A stretch of DNA of 45,361 nt from the NCBI GenBank assembly GCA_041663585.1, contig JBAYMN010000007.1:1-45361 (forward strand), in the 5' to 3' direction. Position 1 is the first letter of the stretch. The number at the start of each line of letters is the position of its first letter. Position numbers and translations under genes: made by a program. A model generated the notes under the pieces. It did not search any database, was not told where the DNA came from, and was given only the letters and a program-made list of their open reading frames with translations. Source of the DNA: JALOBO01 sp023228225 (GTDB lineage: Bacteria > Bacillota > Clostridia > Christensenellales > UBA1242). This document shows, in pieces, positions 9,121 through 16,283 of this stretch.

Positions 9121-9840
9121 TTAAACAGGATTTATGTTTTGACTTACACTAACTATATTAAAATTTTTCGCAAGATAAAATTTTATAATGCTGTCAAGTG
9201 CCGATAAAGTGTGCGCAGTAGGGTGCATTAAAATTAGGTCGCCATTTTTAGGATTTTTTGTAGCCCTATTATAAACAAGTTCTTGGTTTTTATCACGCCA
9301 GTCAATAGTATCTTTACTCCACATAATAGTTGTGTAACCTAAATTTGTAGCAACATCAAGCGTAACGCCACTATATGAACCCGATGGCGGTGCAAATAAT
9401 GTCATTGAGTAGTTTGTGAGTTCTTTTATTAACTGATGTGTAATGTAAATTTCTTCTTGATTACGGTCTACACTTAATTTTTTATGATCTTTGTGCCAAT
9501 AACCGTGATTACCTATTTCAAAACCTTGTTCATAAATGCTTTTAACAGTATTCGTATTAGAATTAGCCCAGCTTCCACCAACAAAAAATGTGGCGGTTAC
9601 ATTGTTATTTTTTAGCACCTGCATAATAGGCTCTATATATTCTGTGCCAGTGTAAACATTAAACATTAGCGATACATTTGCAATATCAGTATTACCCCTA
9701 AATATTGGCGAATTATCATTTTTTCCGCTTACACTTTGAATATCGGCGACAAATGTAAAAGCAAATATAGAAATAAGGACTAGACTAATTATTAAATTTG
9801 AAATTATGTTAACAAAAAATTTATGACTTAACTTGGGCAT
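9121..9840 (-). CDS. YlxY-like polysaccharide deacetylase family protein, degenerate active site
   Basis: NodB-fold protein of 239 residues with one N-terminal membrane helix or signal anchor (about 11-33), so the domain is outside the membrane. I place the start at the ATG at 9840, because AGGTGG stands 6 bases before it; an upstream in-frame ATG at 9870 has no ribosome site. The metal-binding histidine motif is kept (NHGYWH, H112 and H116), as is a C-terminal LILMHP. The usual first motif TFDDG, which supplies the catalytic base and a metal-binding Asp, reads MFNVYTG (about 59-65), and the Arg before PPSG is missing (FAPPSG). Bacillus YlxY, at the same place between pnp and mlpA, is also diverged at this motif. 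It may bind peptidoglycan or act only weakly as an enzyme. It has its own promoter. Confidence 0.85.
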   Translation of the reverse strand: MPKLSHKFFVNIISNLIISLVLISIFAFTFVADIQSVSGKNDNSPIFRGNTDIANVSLMFNVYTGTEYIEPIMQVLKNNNVTATFFVGGSWANSNTNTVKSIYEQGFEIGNHGYWHKDHKKLSVDRNQEEIYITHQLIKELTNYSMTLFAPPSGSYSGVTLDVATNLGYTTIMWSKDTIDWRDKNQELVYNRATKNPKNGDLILMHPTAHTLSALDSIIKFYLAKNFNIVSVSQNINPV

Positions 9841-9875
9841 ATTCCACCTATTACAAAATATGCAAAGCAATACAA

Positions 9876-9904
9876 ATAATATGCTTGTAAAACTAATGTG
9901 GCAA
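9876..9904 (-). promoter_or_regulatory. Promoter of the YlxY-like gene
   Basis: On the minus strand TTGCCA, 17 bp, TATTAT, with the -10 35 bases before the ATG at 9840. It partly overlaps the end of the pnp terminator, so transcription restarts right after pnp. Confidence 0.6.
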
Positions 9905-9930
9905 AAAAACAGCGGTTAAACTGTTCTTTT
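9903..9930 (-). terminator. Intrinsic terminator of pnp
   Basis: On the minus strand AAAAGAACAG pairs with CTGTTTTTTT around an 8-base loop (one G-U pair), and the T tract continues out of the stem. It begins about 43 bases after the pnp stop. Confidence 0.65.
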
Positions 9931-9973
9931 TATAATTTAATATTTAAACTGAGTTTGAAATAGGCGGAATATA

Positions 9974-12061
9974 TTAAAGTTTTTTTACAAGTTTTAAATC
10001 AACTCTGCCTTTTTCATCAACTTTTATTACTTCTACAATAACAGAGTCATTAATATTTATAACATCTTCAACTTTTTCAACTCTGTGGTCAGCAAGTTTA
10101 GATATATGGACCATACCATCTTTTCCGGGTGCAAGTTGAACAAATGCGCCAAATTGCATAATTCTAACCACTTTACCAGTAAATTGTGCGCCAGGAGCAG
10201 GCTCGGTTACAATAGCCAAAATAATAGATTTTGCTAATGCTGCCTTATCGCTGTCTGGAGTAGCAATAAATACTTTACCATCATCATTAATATCAATTTT
10301 AACGCCAGTATCTTCAATAATCTTATTAATTACTTTACCACCGGTACCAATAACATCTCTAATTTTATCAGGATCAATATTAAAACTGATAATCTTTGGT
10401 GCATATTTTGATAGTTCGGTGCGTGGAGCAGGTAAAACTTCAAGCATTTTATTTAAAATAAACAATCTTCCAAGTCTTGCTTGCTCTAATGCAGTTTGTA
10501 AAATATTTTTATCAATGCCTTTTATTTTAATATCCATTTGAATAGCAGTAATACCATCTTTTGTACCCGCAACCTTAAAATCCATATCGCCTAAAAAATC
10601 TTCAAGTCCTTGAATATCGCTAAGCACTGAAACTTTATGTGAACTTTCATCTTTAATAAGTCCCATTGCAATACCTGCAACAGGGGCTTTAATGGGAACA
10701 CCCGCGTCCATAAGTGCTAGGGTTGAACCACAAACGCTTGCTTGTGACGTTGAACCATTTGAACTTAAAACTTCACTAACTGTTCTAATAGCATACGGAA
10801 ATTCTTCTTCAGAAGGAAGAACGGCTTCAAGTGCACGCTCAGCCAATGCTCCGTGACCAATCTCTCTTCTGCCAGGGCTTCTGAGTGGTTTTGCTTCACC
10901 CGTACTGTATCCAGGAAAATTATAGTGATGCATATAACGCTTTGCTTCTTCATCATCAAGTCCTTCCAGTTTTTGAACATCACCTATTGTGCCAAGTGTA
11001 GCCGTTGTTAAAACCTGAGTCATACCTCTTGTAAACACTCCACTACCGTGAACGCGTGGAAGAATACCCGTTTCACACCAAATAGGTCTAATTTCGGTAA
11101 GCGCCCTGCCATCAGGACGAACACCGTCCTTCGTAATTTTGGCACGAACTTTTTCTTTGGTCATGTGGTAAAGGACATCGCCAATTTCTCTTTGTTTATC
11201 AATAAAAATTTCGGCAAAATGTTCTTGAACATTTTTATTTGTTTCTTCTTCTCTGACTTCTCTTTCTCTGCGGTCAAATGTAGAAAGTGTGTGATCTACA
11301 AGCTTGTCAGCATATTTTCTGACTTGTGCTTCTAATTCGTCAGGAATAATATAGTAAGGAAGGTCAGTGGCTTTTTTTACTCCAACTATTTTAACAATTT
11401 TTTCTTGGAACGCAACCTGTTTTTTAATTTCTTCGTGTGCAACCATAATACCTTCAAGCATTTCGGCTTCGGTAACTACTTTTGCGCCTGCTTCAACCAT
11501 TAAAATTGCATCTATGGTGCCAGATACGGTAACAAACATTCTAGCGTTTTCACGCTGTTCATTATCAGGATTAATAACATATTTATCACCAACAAGTGCA
11601 ACTCCTGTCGAACCGGTTGGTCCAGCAAATGGAATGTTAGAAATTGAAAGTGCAATAGAAGAACCCAACATAGCAAGAGGCTCCGGAGCAATATTACTAT
11701 CTACCGAAAGAGCAGTGGCGGTAACCGTTACATCATTAAAAAAGTTTTTAGGGAAAAGAGGTCTAAGTGGTCTATCAATAAGTCTAGATGTTAAAATAGC
11801 CTTATCGGAAGCCCTGCCTTCTCTTTTTTTAAATCCGCCAGGAATTTTACCGACAGCATACATTTTTTCTTCAAAATCTACGCCAAGTGGGAAGAAATCC
11901 ACACCTTCTCGTGGAGATTTTGACATTGCAACATTAACCATAACAACGGTTTCACCACATTCAATTATGCAAGAACCGTTTGATTGTTCGCAATATTTAC
12001 CTATTGTTACTTTTAATTTTTTTCCATCAATATCAGATTCAAATATTCGTCCTAAGTCCAT
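9974..12061 (-). CDS. pnp: Polyribonucleotide nucleotidyltransferase (PNPase)
   Basis: Phosphorolytic 3'-5' exoribonuclease that degrades RNA to nucleoside diphosphates. The 695 residues show the complete family plan: first RNase PH domain (about 1-140), the all-alpha linker (about 145-300), the second and catalytic RNase PH domain (about 310-540, with GRREIGHGALAERAL and the GDMDFKVAGT segment), a KH domain (about 550-610, containing DVIGTGGKVINKI) and an S1 domain (about 620-690, with GKVVRIMQFGAFVQL). It lies downstream of rpsO, the usual bacterial arrangement, with an intrinsic terminator between them (12092-12114), so it is probably expressed by read-through from the rpsO promoter. RNase Y, at the left end of the window, is its usual partner in mRNA decay. 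Confidence 0.98.
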   Translation of the reverse strand: MDLGRIFESDIDGKKLKVTIGKYCEQSNGSCIIECGETVVMVNVAMSKSPREGVDFFPLGVDFEEKMYAVGKIPGGFKKREGRASDKAILTSRLIDRPLRPLFPKNFFNDVTVTATALSVDSNIAPEPLAMLGSSIALSISNIPFAGPTGSTGVALVGDKYVINPDNEQRENARMFVTVSGTIDAILMVEAGAKVVTEAEMLEGIMVAHEEIKKQVAFQEKIVKIVGVKKATDLPYYIIPDELEAQVRKYADKLVDHTLSTFDRREREVREEETNKNVQEHFAEIFIDKQREIGDVLYHMTKEKVRAKITKDGVRPDGRALTEIRPIWCETGILPRVHGSGVFTRGMTQVLTTATLGTIGDVQKLEGLDDEEAKRYMHHYNFPGYSTGEAKPLRSPGRREIGHGALAERALEAVLPSEEEFPYAIRTVSEVLSSNGSTSQASVCGSTLALMDAGVPIKAPVAGIAMGLIKDESSHKVSVLSDIQGLEDFLGDMDFKVAGTKDGITAIQMDIKIKGIDKNILQTALEQARLGRLFILNKMLEVLPAPRTELSKYAPKIISFNIDPDKIRDVIGTGGKVINKIIEDTGVKIDINDDGKVFIATPDSDKAALAKSIILAIVTEPAPGAQFTGKVVRIMQFGAFVQLAPGKDGMVHISKLADHRVEKVEDVININDSVIVEVIKVDEKGRVDLKLVKKL

Positions 12062-12091
12062 TATAATACCTCCATTAGTAAAATCAGTTTG

Positions 12092-12114
12092 AAAAAAGAG
12101 GCGATATCCGCCTC
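12092..12114 (-). terminator. Terminator/attenuator between rpsO and pnp
   Basis: On the minus strand GAGGCG and CGCCTC pair perfectly around a 5-base loop and are followed by six Ts. It lies 13 bases after the rpsO stop and 31 before the pnp start, and no other promoter for pnp is evident, so it probably limits read-through rather than ending transcription. Confidence 0.8.
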
Positions 12115-12126
12115 AAATTTGTGCTT

Positions 12127-12387
12127 TTATCTTATGCCAAGCGATTTTTTAAGTTCTCTTTGTTTATTAATATCTTTCTTTTCAAGATATTTTAAAAGAG
12201 ATTTTCTTTGGCTTACAAGCATAAGTAAACCGCGTCTAGAATGTTGATCTTTTTTATGAACATCTAAATGAGCGGTAAGATCGGTAATGCGCTGCGACAA
12301 TAGTGCAATTTGCACTTCCGGAGAACCTGTATCCCCTTCTTTACGCGCATAAGTTTTTACAATTTCTTGTGTCTTTGCTTTTTCCAT
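12127..12387 (-). CDS. rpsO: 30S ribosomal protein S15
   Basis: Primary binding protein of the 16S rRNA central domain. The 86 residues (family usual 88-89) contain the hallmark segments GDTGSPEVQIALLSQRI, HLDVHKKDQHSRRGLL and LVSQRKSLLKYL. A GGAGG site precedes the ATG. It has a strong promoter (12477-12505) and a leader of about 80 bases with short GC-rich hairpins, where S15 autoregulation would be expected. Confidence 0.98.
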   Translation of the reverse strand: MEKAKTQEIVKTYARKEGDTGSPEVQIALLSQRITDLTAHLDVHKKDQHSRRGLLMLVSQRKSLLKYLEKKDINKQRELKKSLGIR

Positions 12388-12470
12388 TTAATTTTTCCTC
12401 CATAATTTTTATATTCGCCTAAAACATAGTTATGCGCGGAGTTAAACCGCAAAACTGCGTATCAGGTACT
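12388..12470 (-). promoter_or_regulatory. rpsO leader, candidate S15 autoregulatory site
   Basis: Two short GC hairpins overlap and cannot form together: CGCA/TGCG (12448-12459) and GCGG/CCGC (12436-12450) share the bases 12448-12450. S15 represses its own mRNA through leader structures in several bacteria, and the structures differ between lineages. No match to a known S15 leader class was established. Confidence 0.3.
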
Positions 12471-12476
12471 TTTGGT

Positions 12477-12505
12477 ATAATATCACATATTATTTAATTT
12501 GTAAA
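12477..12505 (-). promoter_or_regulatory. Promoter of rpsO-pnp
   Basis: On the minus strand TTTACA, 17 bp, TATTAT. The predicted transcript start is near 12470, giving a leader of about 80 bases. Confidence 0.7.
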
Positions 12506-12537
12506 TTAGTATTTGAAATTTCTTAAATTTATTTTAT

Positions 12538-14082
12538 TTATTTAAACAAATTTTCCTTACGAATTTTCATTTCTTCAATTCTATCAATATATTCTTTTAT
12601 ATCTTTAAGATTTGCAGATCGTTCAATTCGTTGTCCACCATCAAAAAGACATTTAGATATTGCGTTTGCACCGCAAGCCATAATTCCAAAAAGTTCTTCC
12701 ATGCTATCAATGTTAAAAATGCACATTTTGCCCTTTTTTGAGTATCCAATATTTTCAAGATTTCCTGTCATATATTTTTGCCTGTATATATAATACGGTT
12801 CGTAACCATGTTCAATTAAAACTTTTAATGAATAGTCCAGCATTTTATTAATATCTTTATTAATATTCATCTTGCCGTTTTCTTCTATTAAGTCTGAACC
12901 ACGTTTTGCCGAAAGTGTATGTACAGTTATGTTATCTGGCGCTAATTCAAGCGTTTTTAAAATTGTACGCTTAAAGTCTATAAATTTTTCGTTACTAAAT
13001 CCTGCTATTAAATCCATATTAATATTAAACCCATAAGGTTGTGCCATTTTATAAGCATTTAAAATATCTTGCGAAGTGTGATTACGCCCAATGGCAAGTA
13101 GCGTACTATCTTTAAATGATTGTGGATTAATGCTAATACGTGTTACATTATATTTTTTTAGTAAATCAAGTTTAGATTTTGTTATAGTGTCAGGTCTGCC
13201 CGCCTCTACCGTAAATTCGGAAACACCAAAGTTACATTCTTTTAAAATCTCTTCTAAATTTTCATCTGGAATTGCTGTGGGAGTTCCGCCACCTATATAT
13301 ACACTTCGTACTTTATAACCTTTGCTAATAATTAGTTCTTTTGCATGCCTTATTTCGTTTATCAGTGCTTTTGTATAAGGCGCTACTGTCTGTTTTGTTT
13401 TAGAAATAACTGATGATACAAAAGAACAGTAATTACATTTTGAAGTACAGTAAGGTATATTTATATAAAAATCAATTGCTTTTTCGTTATTTTTAATAAT
13501 TAGATTGCCTACGGGGTAATTTTTTATCAAAAAATCATCTAAAACTTTATTTTGGTTTTTAATAATTCTAACAGTAAGTTCCGCTTTTTTGTGTGACACA
13601 TAAAAATCTTCTTCCATAATTTCTTTTAAAGAACTTAAAGTTTGGTTATTAGGAGTATCTAATCGTAAAAGGTTAATATCGTTTTTATCAAAACTATGTT
13701 TGTCAAGCATTAAAAACCCGCTACCCGATGAAAGCAAATCTCTGCCAAGTTTTGTAGGTCTAACTCCTGTCAGTGAACCCCACGGCATCGATATCTTAGT
13801 ATGTTTTTTTAAACATAAATAAGCAGTAATCCTAATACATCTTAACATGACACGCTTAAAATGCAGTAAATCTCTAATTTCATAGATGTAAAATGTCCTA
13901 TTTTCCTCGGTGCTTTTTAGATTTAAATACTTACATGAAATATACAAAATATTACCATCTTGTTTTACATATAAAGATAATGTGCCTCTAATATTATCGG
14001 CGAATTCTATATCAGCGTAAAACAGTTTTATTGTATCTTGCAGGTCATGCTCCGATTCAGGTATATTTGTGATAAGTTTCAA
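12538..14082 (-). CDS. hemZ: HemZ-type coproporphyrinogen III dehydrogenase-like radical SAM protein
   Basis: Radical SAM protein of 514 residues with the cluster motif C212-x3-C216-x2-C219 in YCTSKCNYC, followed by YIGGGTPTAI. The N-terminal 200 residues and the segment WGSLTGVRPTK (101-111) are the mark of the HemZ branch of oxygen-independent coproporphyrinogen oxidase-like proteins, and separate it from HemN/HemW. HemZ of Bacillus has been linked to anaerobic haem synthesis, but related proteins can be haem chaperones, and no other haem gene is in the window. It follows relA by 84 bases and probably belongs to recJ-relA-hemZ; hemZ next to relA is a common clostridial arrangement. Confidence 0.88.
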   Translation of the reverse strand: MKLITNIPESEHDLQDTIKLFYADIEFADNIRGTLSLYVKQDGNILYISCKYLNLKSTEENRTFYIYEIRDLLHFKRVMLRCIRITAYLCLKKHTKISMPWGSLTGVRPTKLGRDLLSSGSGFLMLDKHSFDKNDINLLRLDTPNNQTLSSLKEIMEEDFYVSHKKAELTVRIIKNQNKVLDDFLIKNYPVGNLIIKNNEKAIDFYINIPYCTSKCNYCSFVSSVISKTKQTVAPYTKALINEIRHAKELIISKGYKVRSVYIGGGTPTAIPDENLEEILKECNFGVSEFTVEAGRPDTITKSKLDLLKKYNVTRISINPQSFKDSTLLAIGRNHTSQDILNAYKMAQPYGFNINMDLIAGFSNEKFIDFKRTILKTLELAPDNITVHTLSAKRGSDLIEENGKMNINKDINKMLDYSLKVLIEHGYEPYYIYRQKYMTGNLENIGYSKKGKMCIFNIDSMEELFGIMACGANAISKCLFDGGQRIERSANLKDIKEYIDRIEEMKIRKENLFK

Positions 14083-14166
14083 TTTTTTACTCCCTTAAAT
14101 TTATTCTACATAAATATATTATTAAAAGCAACAATTTTTGTCTTAAATTAATGGGCAAAATATATT

Positions 14167-16260
14167 CTAAGAACGGAAAACATCATAAACCCCTTTTAGT
14201 ACTTTTATTTTATTTGTAATATTTAATAATTGATTTTGGTCTTTTATTTGTAGTGCAACATTTATTATTCCGCGGTCTCTATCCAGTTTTTTGGCTTCAA
14301 ACGAAGCAATTGAAATATTATTTTTGCTAATTTCATTTGCTACAATGGCAAGCACTCTCCCATCATCTTGAATTATAATCCTTAATGTTGCGGTTAATAT
14401 TGTGCTTGCATCTATTTTCCATTCTGCTTCTATTAATCGTTCAGGTTCTGCATACTTTACATTAACACAGTCTTTGCGATGAATTGACACTCCCCTCCCG
14501 CGTGAAATAAACCCAATTATTTCATCACCAGCAATGGGCGAACAGCAACCTGCAAATCTAATAAGCACATCATCTAAATCCTTAATAATAATACCACTGT
14601 CATTCTTTTTATTGTTTTGTAATTGCTTAGTGTCTATTTTTGGCTGTAAATCAAGTATATATTGCTTATATAATGCTTTAAGTTTGCTTATAACTTGGTT
14701 TGATGAAATAGCACCAAATCCTACACTTGCATACATATCATCATAACTTGTAAATGAATAGCGTTCAAACATTTGTCCGATATATTTTTCATCTAAAAGT
14801 TTTGAAAGTAAATAACCTTGTGCCTTAGCATTTTGTTCTAAAATTGTTTTACCGCGTTTAATGTTTTCATCTTTCATTTCATGCTTAAAAAACGCTCTAA
14901 TTTTATCTCGTGCGGTTTCTGTTTTAGCCAGTTTTAGCCAGTCCCTAGATGGTCCCTTAGATAGAGATGAAGTAACAATTTCTATTATATCGCCACTTTT
15001 TAATTTGGTATTAATAGGTACCATTTTACCATTGATTTTTGCACCTACACATTTGTTACCGATATCGCTGTGAATATAGTAAGCAAAATCAATAGGCGTA
15101 GCCCCTTCTGGAAATTGTAATACTTTCCCTTTTGGAGTTTGGACAAAAATTTCGCCACTGTAAATATCCACTTTTAAATTTGCAATAAATTCTTCGGCAC
15201 TTAAATCTTTTTGCTCGTCCATTAACTGTCGTATACTACCAAGTTTAATATCTAGCGTATCTTGTTTTGTGCGCTTTTCTTTGTACATCCAATGTGCTGC
15301 AACACCATATTCGGCGGCACGATGCATTTCTAGTGTGCGAATTTGTATTTCTATGGGTTGTTCATTAAATATTACAGTAGTGTGTATTGATTGATAACCA
15401 TTTGGTTTAGGAAGCGCAATATAATCCTTAAATCTATCTTGCATAGGTACAAATTCGGTATGAACTTTGCCAAGAACACTATAACATTCGGGCACGGTAT
15501 TAACTATAACACGCAGTGCTACGATATCATAAATATTATCTAGCGAATGAGTCTTATCTCTAATTTTTTTATAAATGCTATAAGTATGTTTTTTTCTGCC
15601 TGTAATTTCGGCTTTCATTTGAAGTTCGGCTACTAAATTTTTTAATTTATTTTTTATTAACTCTACATCTTTTTCACGCGCGTGGTATCTTGATTCTACA
15701 CTATCATAAATTTGTTTAGAAATTTTTGGTTCTAATACAGCAAAACAAGTATCTTCTAATTCACTTTTAATTGTAGAAAGTCCCAACCTGCTTGCAAGCG
15801 GAGCATATATGTCAAGTACCATTTTGCAACGGGCTTTTTGTATTTCAGGCGAAAACTCATCTATGGTTAAAACATCTGCAAGCACATAACAAATAATTAT
15901 TAGAATTGTTCTAACATCTTTTGCAATAGCAACGAACATTTTTCTAATGTTTTCGGCCTCTTCTTCAATATTTTTAAAACCCGTTGTATACAACTTAAAC
16001 AAAGCATCAAGTACGCTAAAAACCTCTTTGCCATAGTCTTTTAAAATATATTCAGCACTTATACTGCCGTTTTGATATGGTAAATAAAGCAGTGCCGAAA
16101 TAAGACTGTCTGCATCAATATTCATATTATATAATTTATTAATAACAATTTCTGTTTTTCTAATATTACGCTGATCGGCATATTTTATTAGGTCAGCATA
16201 TGCCTGTAATAATTTTGAAGAATCCGCATATTTACTGGAAAATAGTTCCTTTAAATCCAT
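14167..16260 (-). CDS. relA: RelA/SpoT family (p)ppGpp synthetase with degenerate hydrolase domain
   Basis: Long ribosome-associated alarmone enzyme of 697 residues (usual 720-740). Domains in order: pseudo-hydrolase HD (about 1-180), synthetase (about 195-330), TGS (about 365-430), the conserved Cys region with AGCCSPIAGDEIIGF, and a C-terminal ACT domain (about 625-697). The synthetase is intact: GRKKHTYSIYKK, IYDIVALRVIV, RFKDYIALPKPNGYQS, EIQIRTLEMH. The hydrolase is not: where family members have LLHDVVEDT this reads LLYLPYQNG, where they have ADRLHNMRT it reads CYVLADVLT, and the early histidine is gone. So it should make but not break (p)ppGpp. The RFKD motif is the type found in bifunctional Rel enzymes, which suggests descent from one by loss. 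It lies 23 bases after recJ. Confidence 0.95.
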   Translation of the reverse strand: MDLKELFSSKYADSSKLLQAYADLIKYADQRNIRKTEIVINKLYNMNIDADSLISALLYLPYQNGSISAEYILKDYGKEVFSVLDALFKLYTTGFKNIEEEAENIRKMFVAIAKDVRTILIIICYVLADVLTIDEFSPEIQKARCKMVLDIYAPLASRLGLSTIKSELEDTCFAVLEPKISKQIYDSVESRYHAREKDVELIKNKLKNLVAELQMKAEITGRKKHTYSIYKKIRDKTHSLDNIYDIVALRVIVNTVPECYSVLGKVHTEFVPMQDRFKDYIALPKPNGYQSIHTTVIFNEQPIEIQIRTLEMHRAAEYGVAAHWMYKEKRTKQDTLDIKLGSIRQLMDEQKDLSAEEFIANLKVDIYSGEIFVQTPKGKVLQFPEGATPIDFAYYIHSDIGNKCVGAKINGKMVPINTKLKSGDIIEIVTSSLSKGPSRDWLKLAKTETARDKIRAFFKHEMKDENIKRGKTILEQNAKAQGYLLSKLLDEKYIGQMFERYSFTSYDDMYASVGFGAISSNQVISKLKALYKQYILDLQPKIDTKQLQNNKKNDSGIIIKDLDDVLIRFAGCCSPIAGDEIIGFISRGRGVSIHRKDCVNVKYAEPERLIEAEWKIDASTILTATLRIIIQDDGRVLAIVANEISKNNISIASFEAKKLDRDRGIINVALQIKDQNQLLNITNKIKVLKGVYDVFRS

Positions 16261-16283
16261 ATTTATTATGGCTCCTAAATGTA

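Noticed and set aside
9841..9870. Longer start (ATG at 9870) for the YlxY-like gene
   Set aside because: No ribosome site precedes it, and the 10 extra residues include two Cys and no family match; AGGTGG stands ideally before the ATG at 9840.
11367..12092. A 241-codon plus-strand ORF opposite pnp
   Set aside because: It is a shadow of the highly conserved pnp gene; there is no ribosome site, no promoter, and its composition follows the opposite strand's codons.
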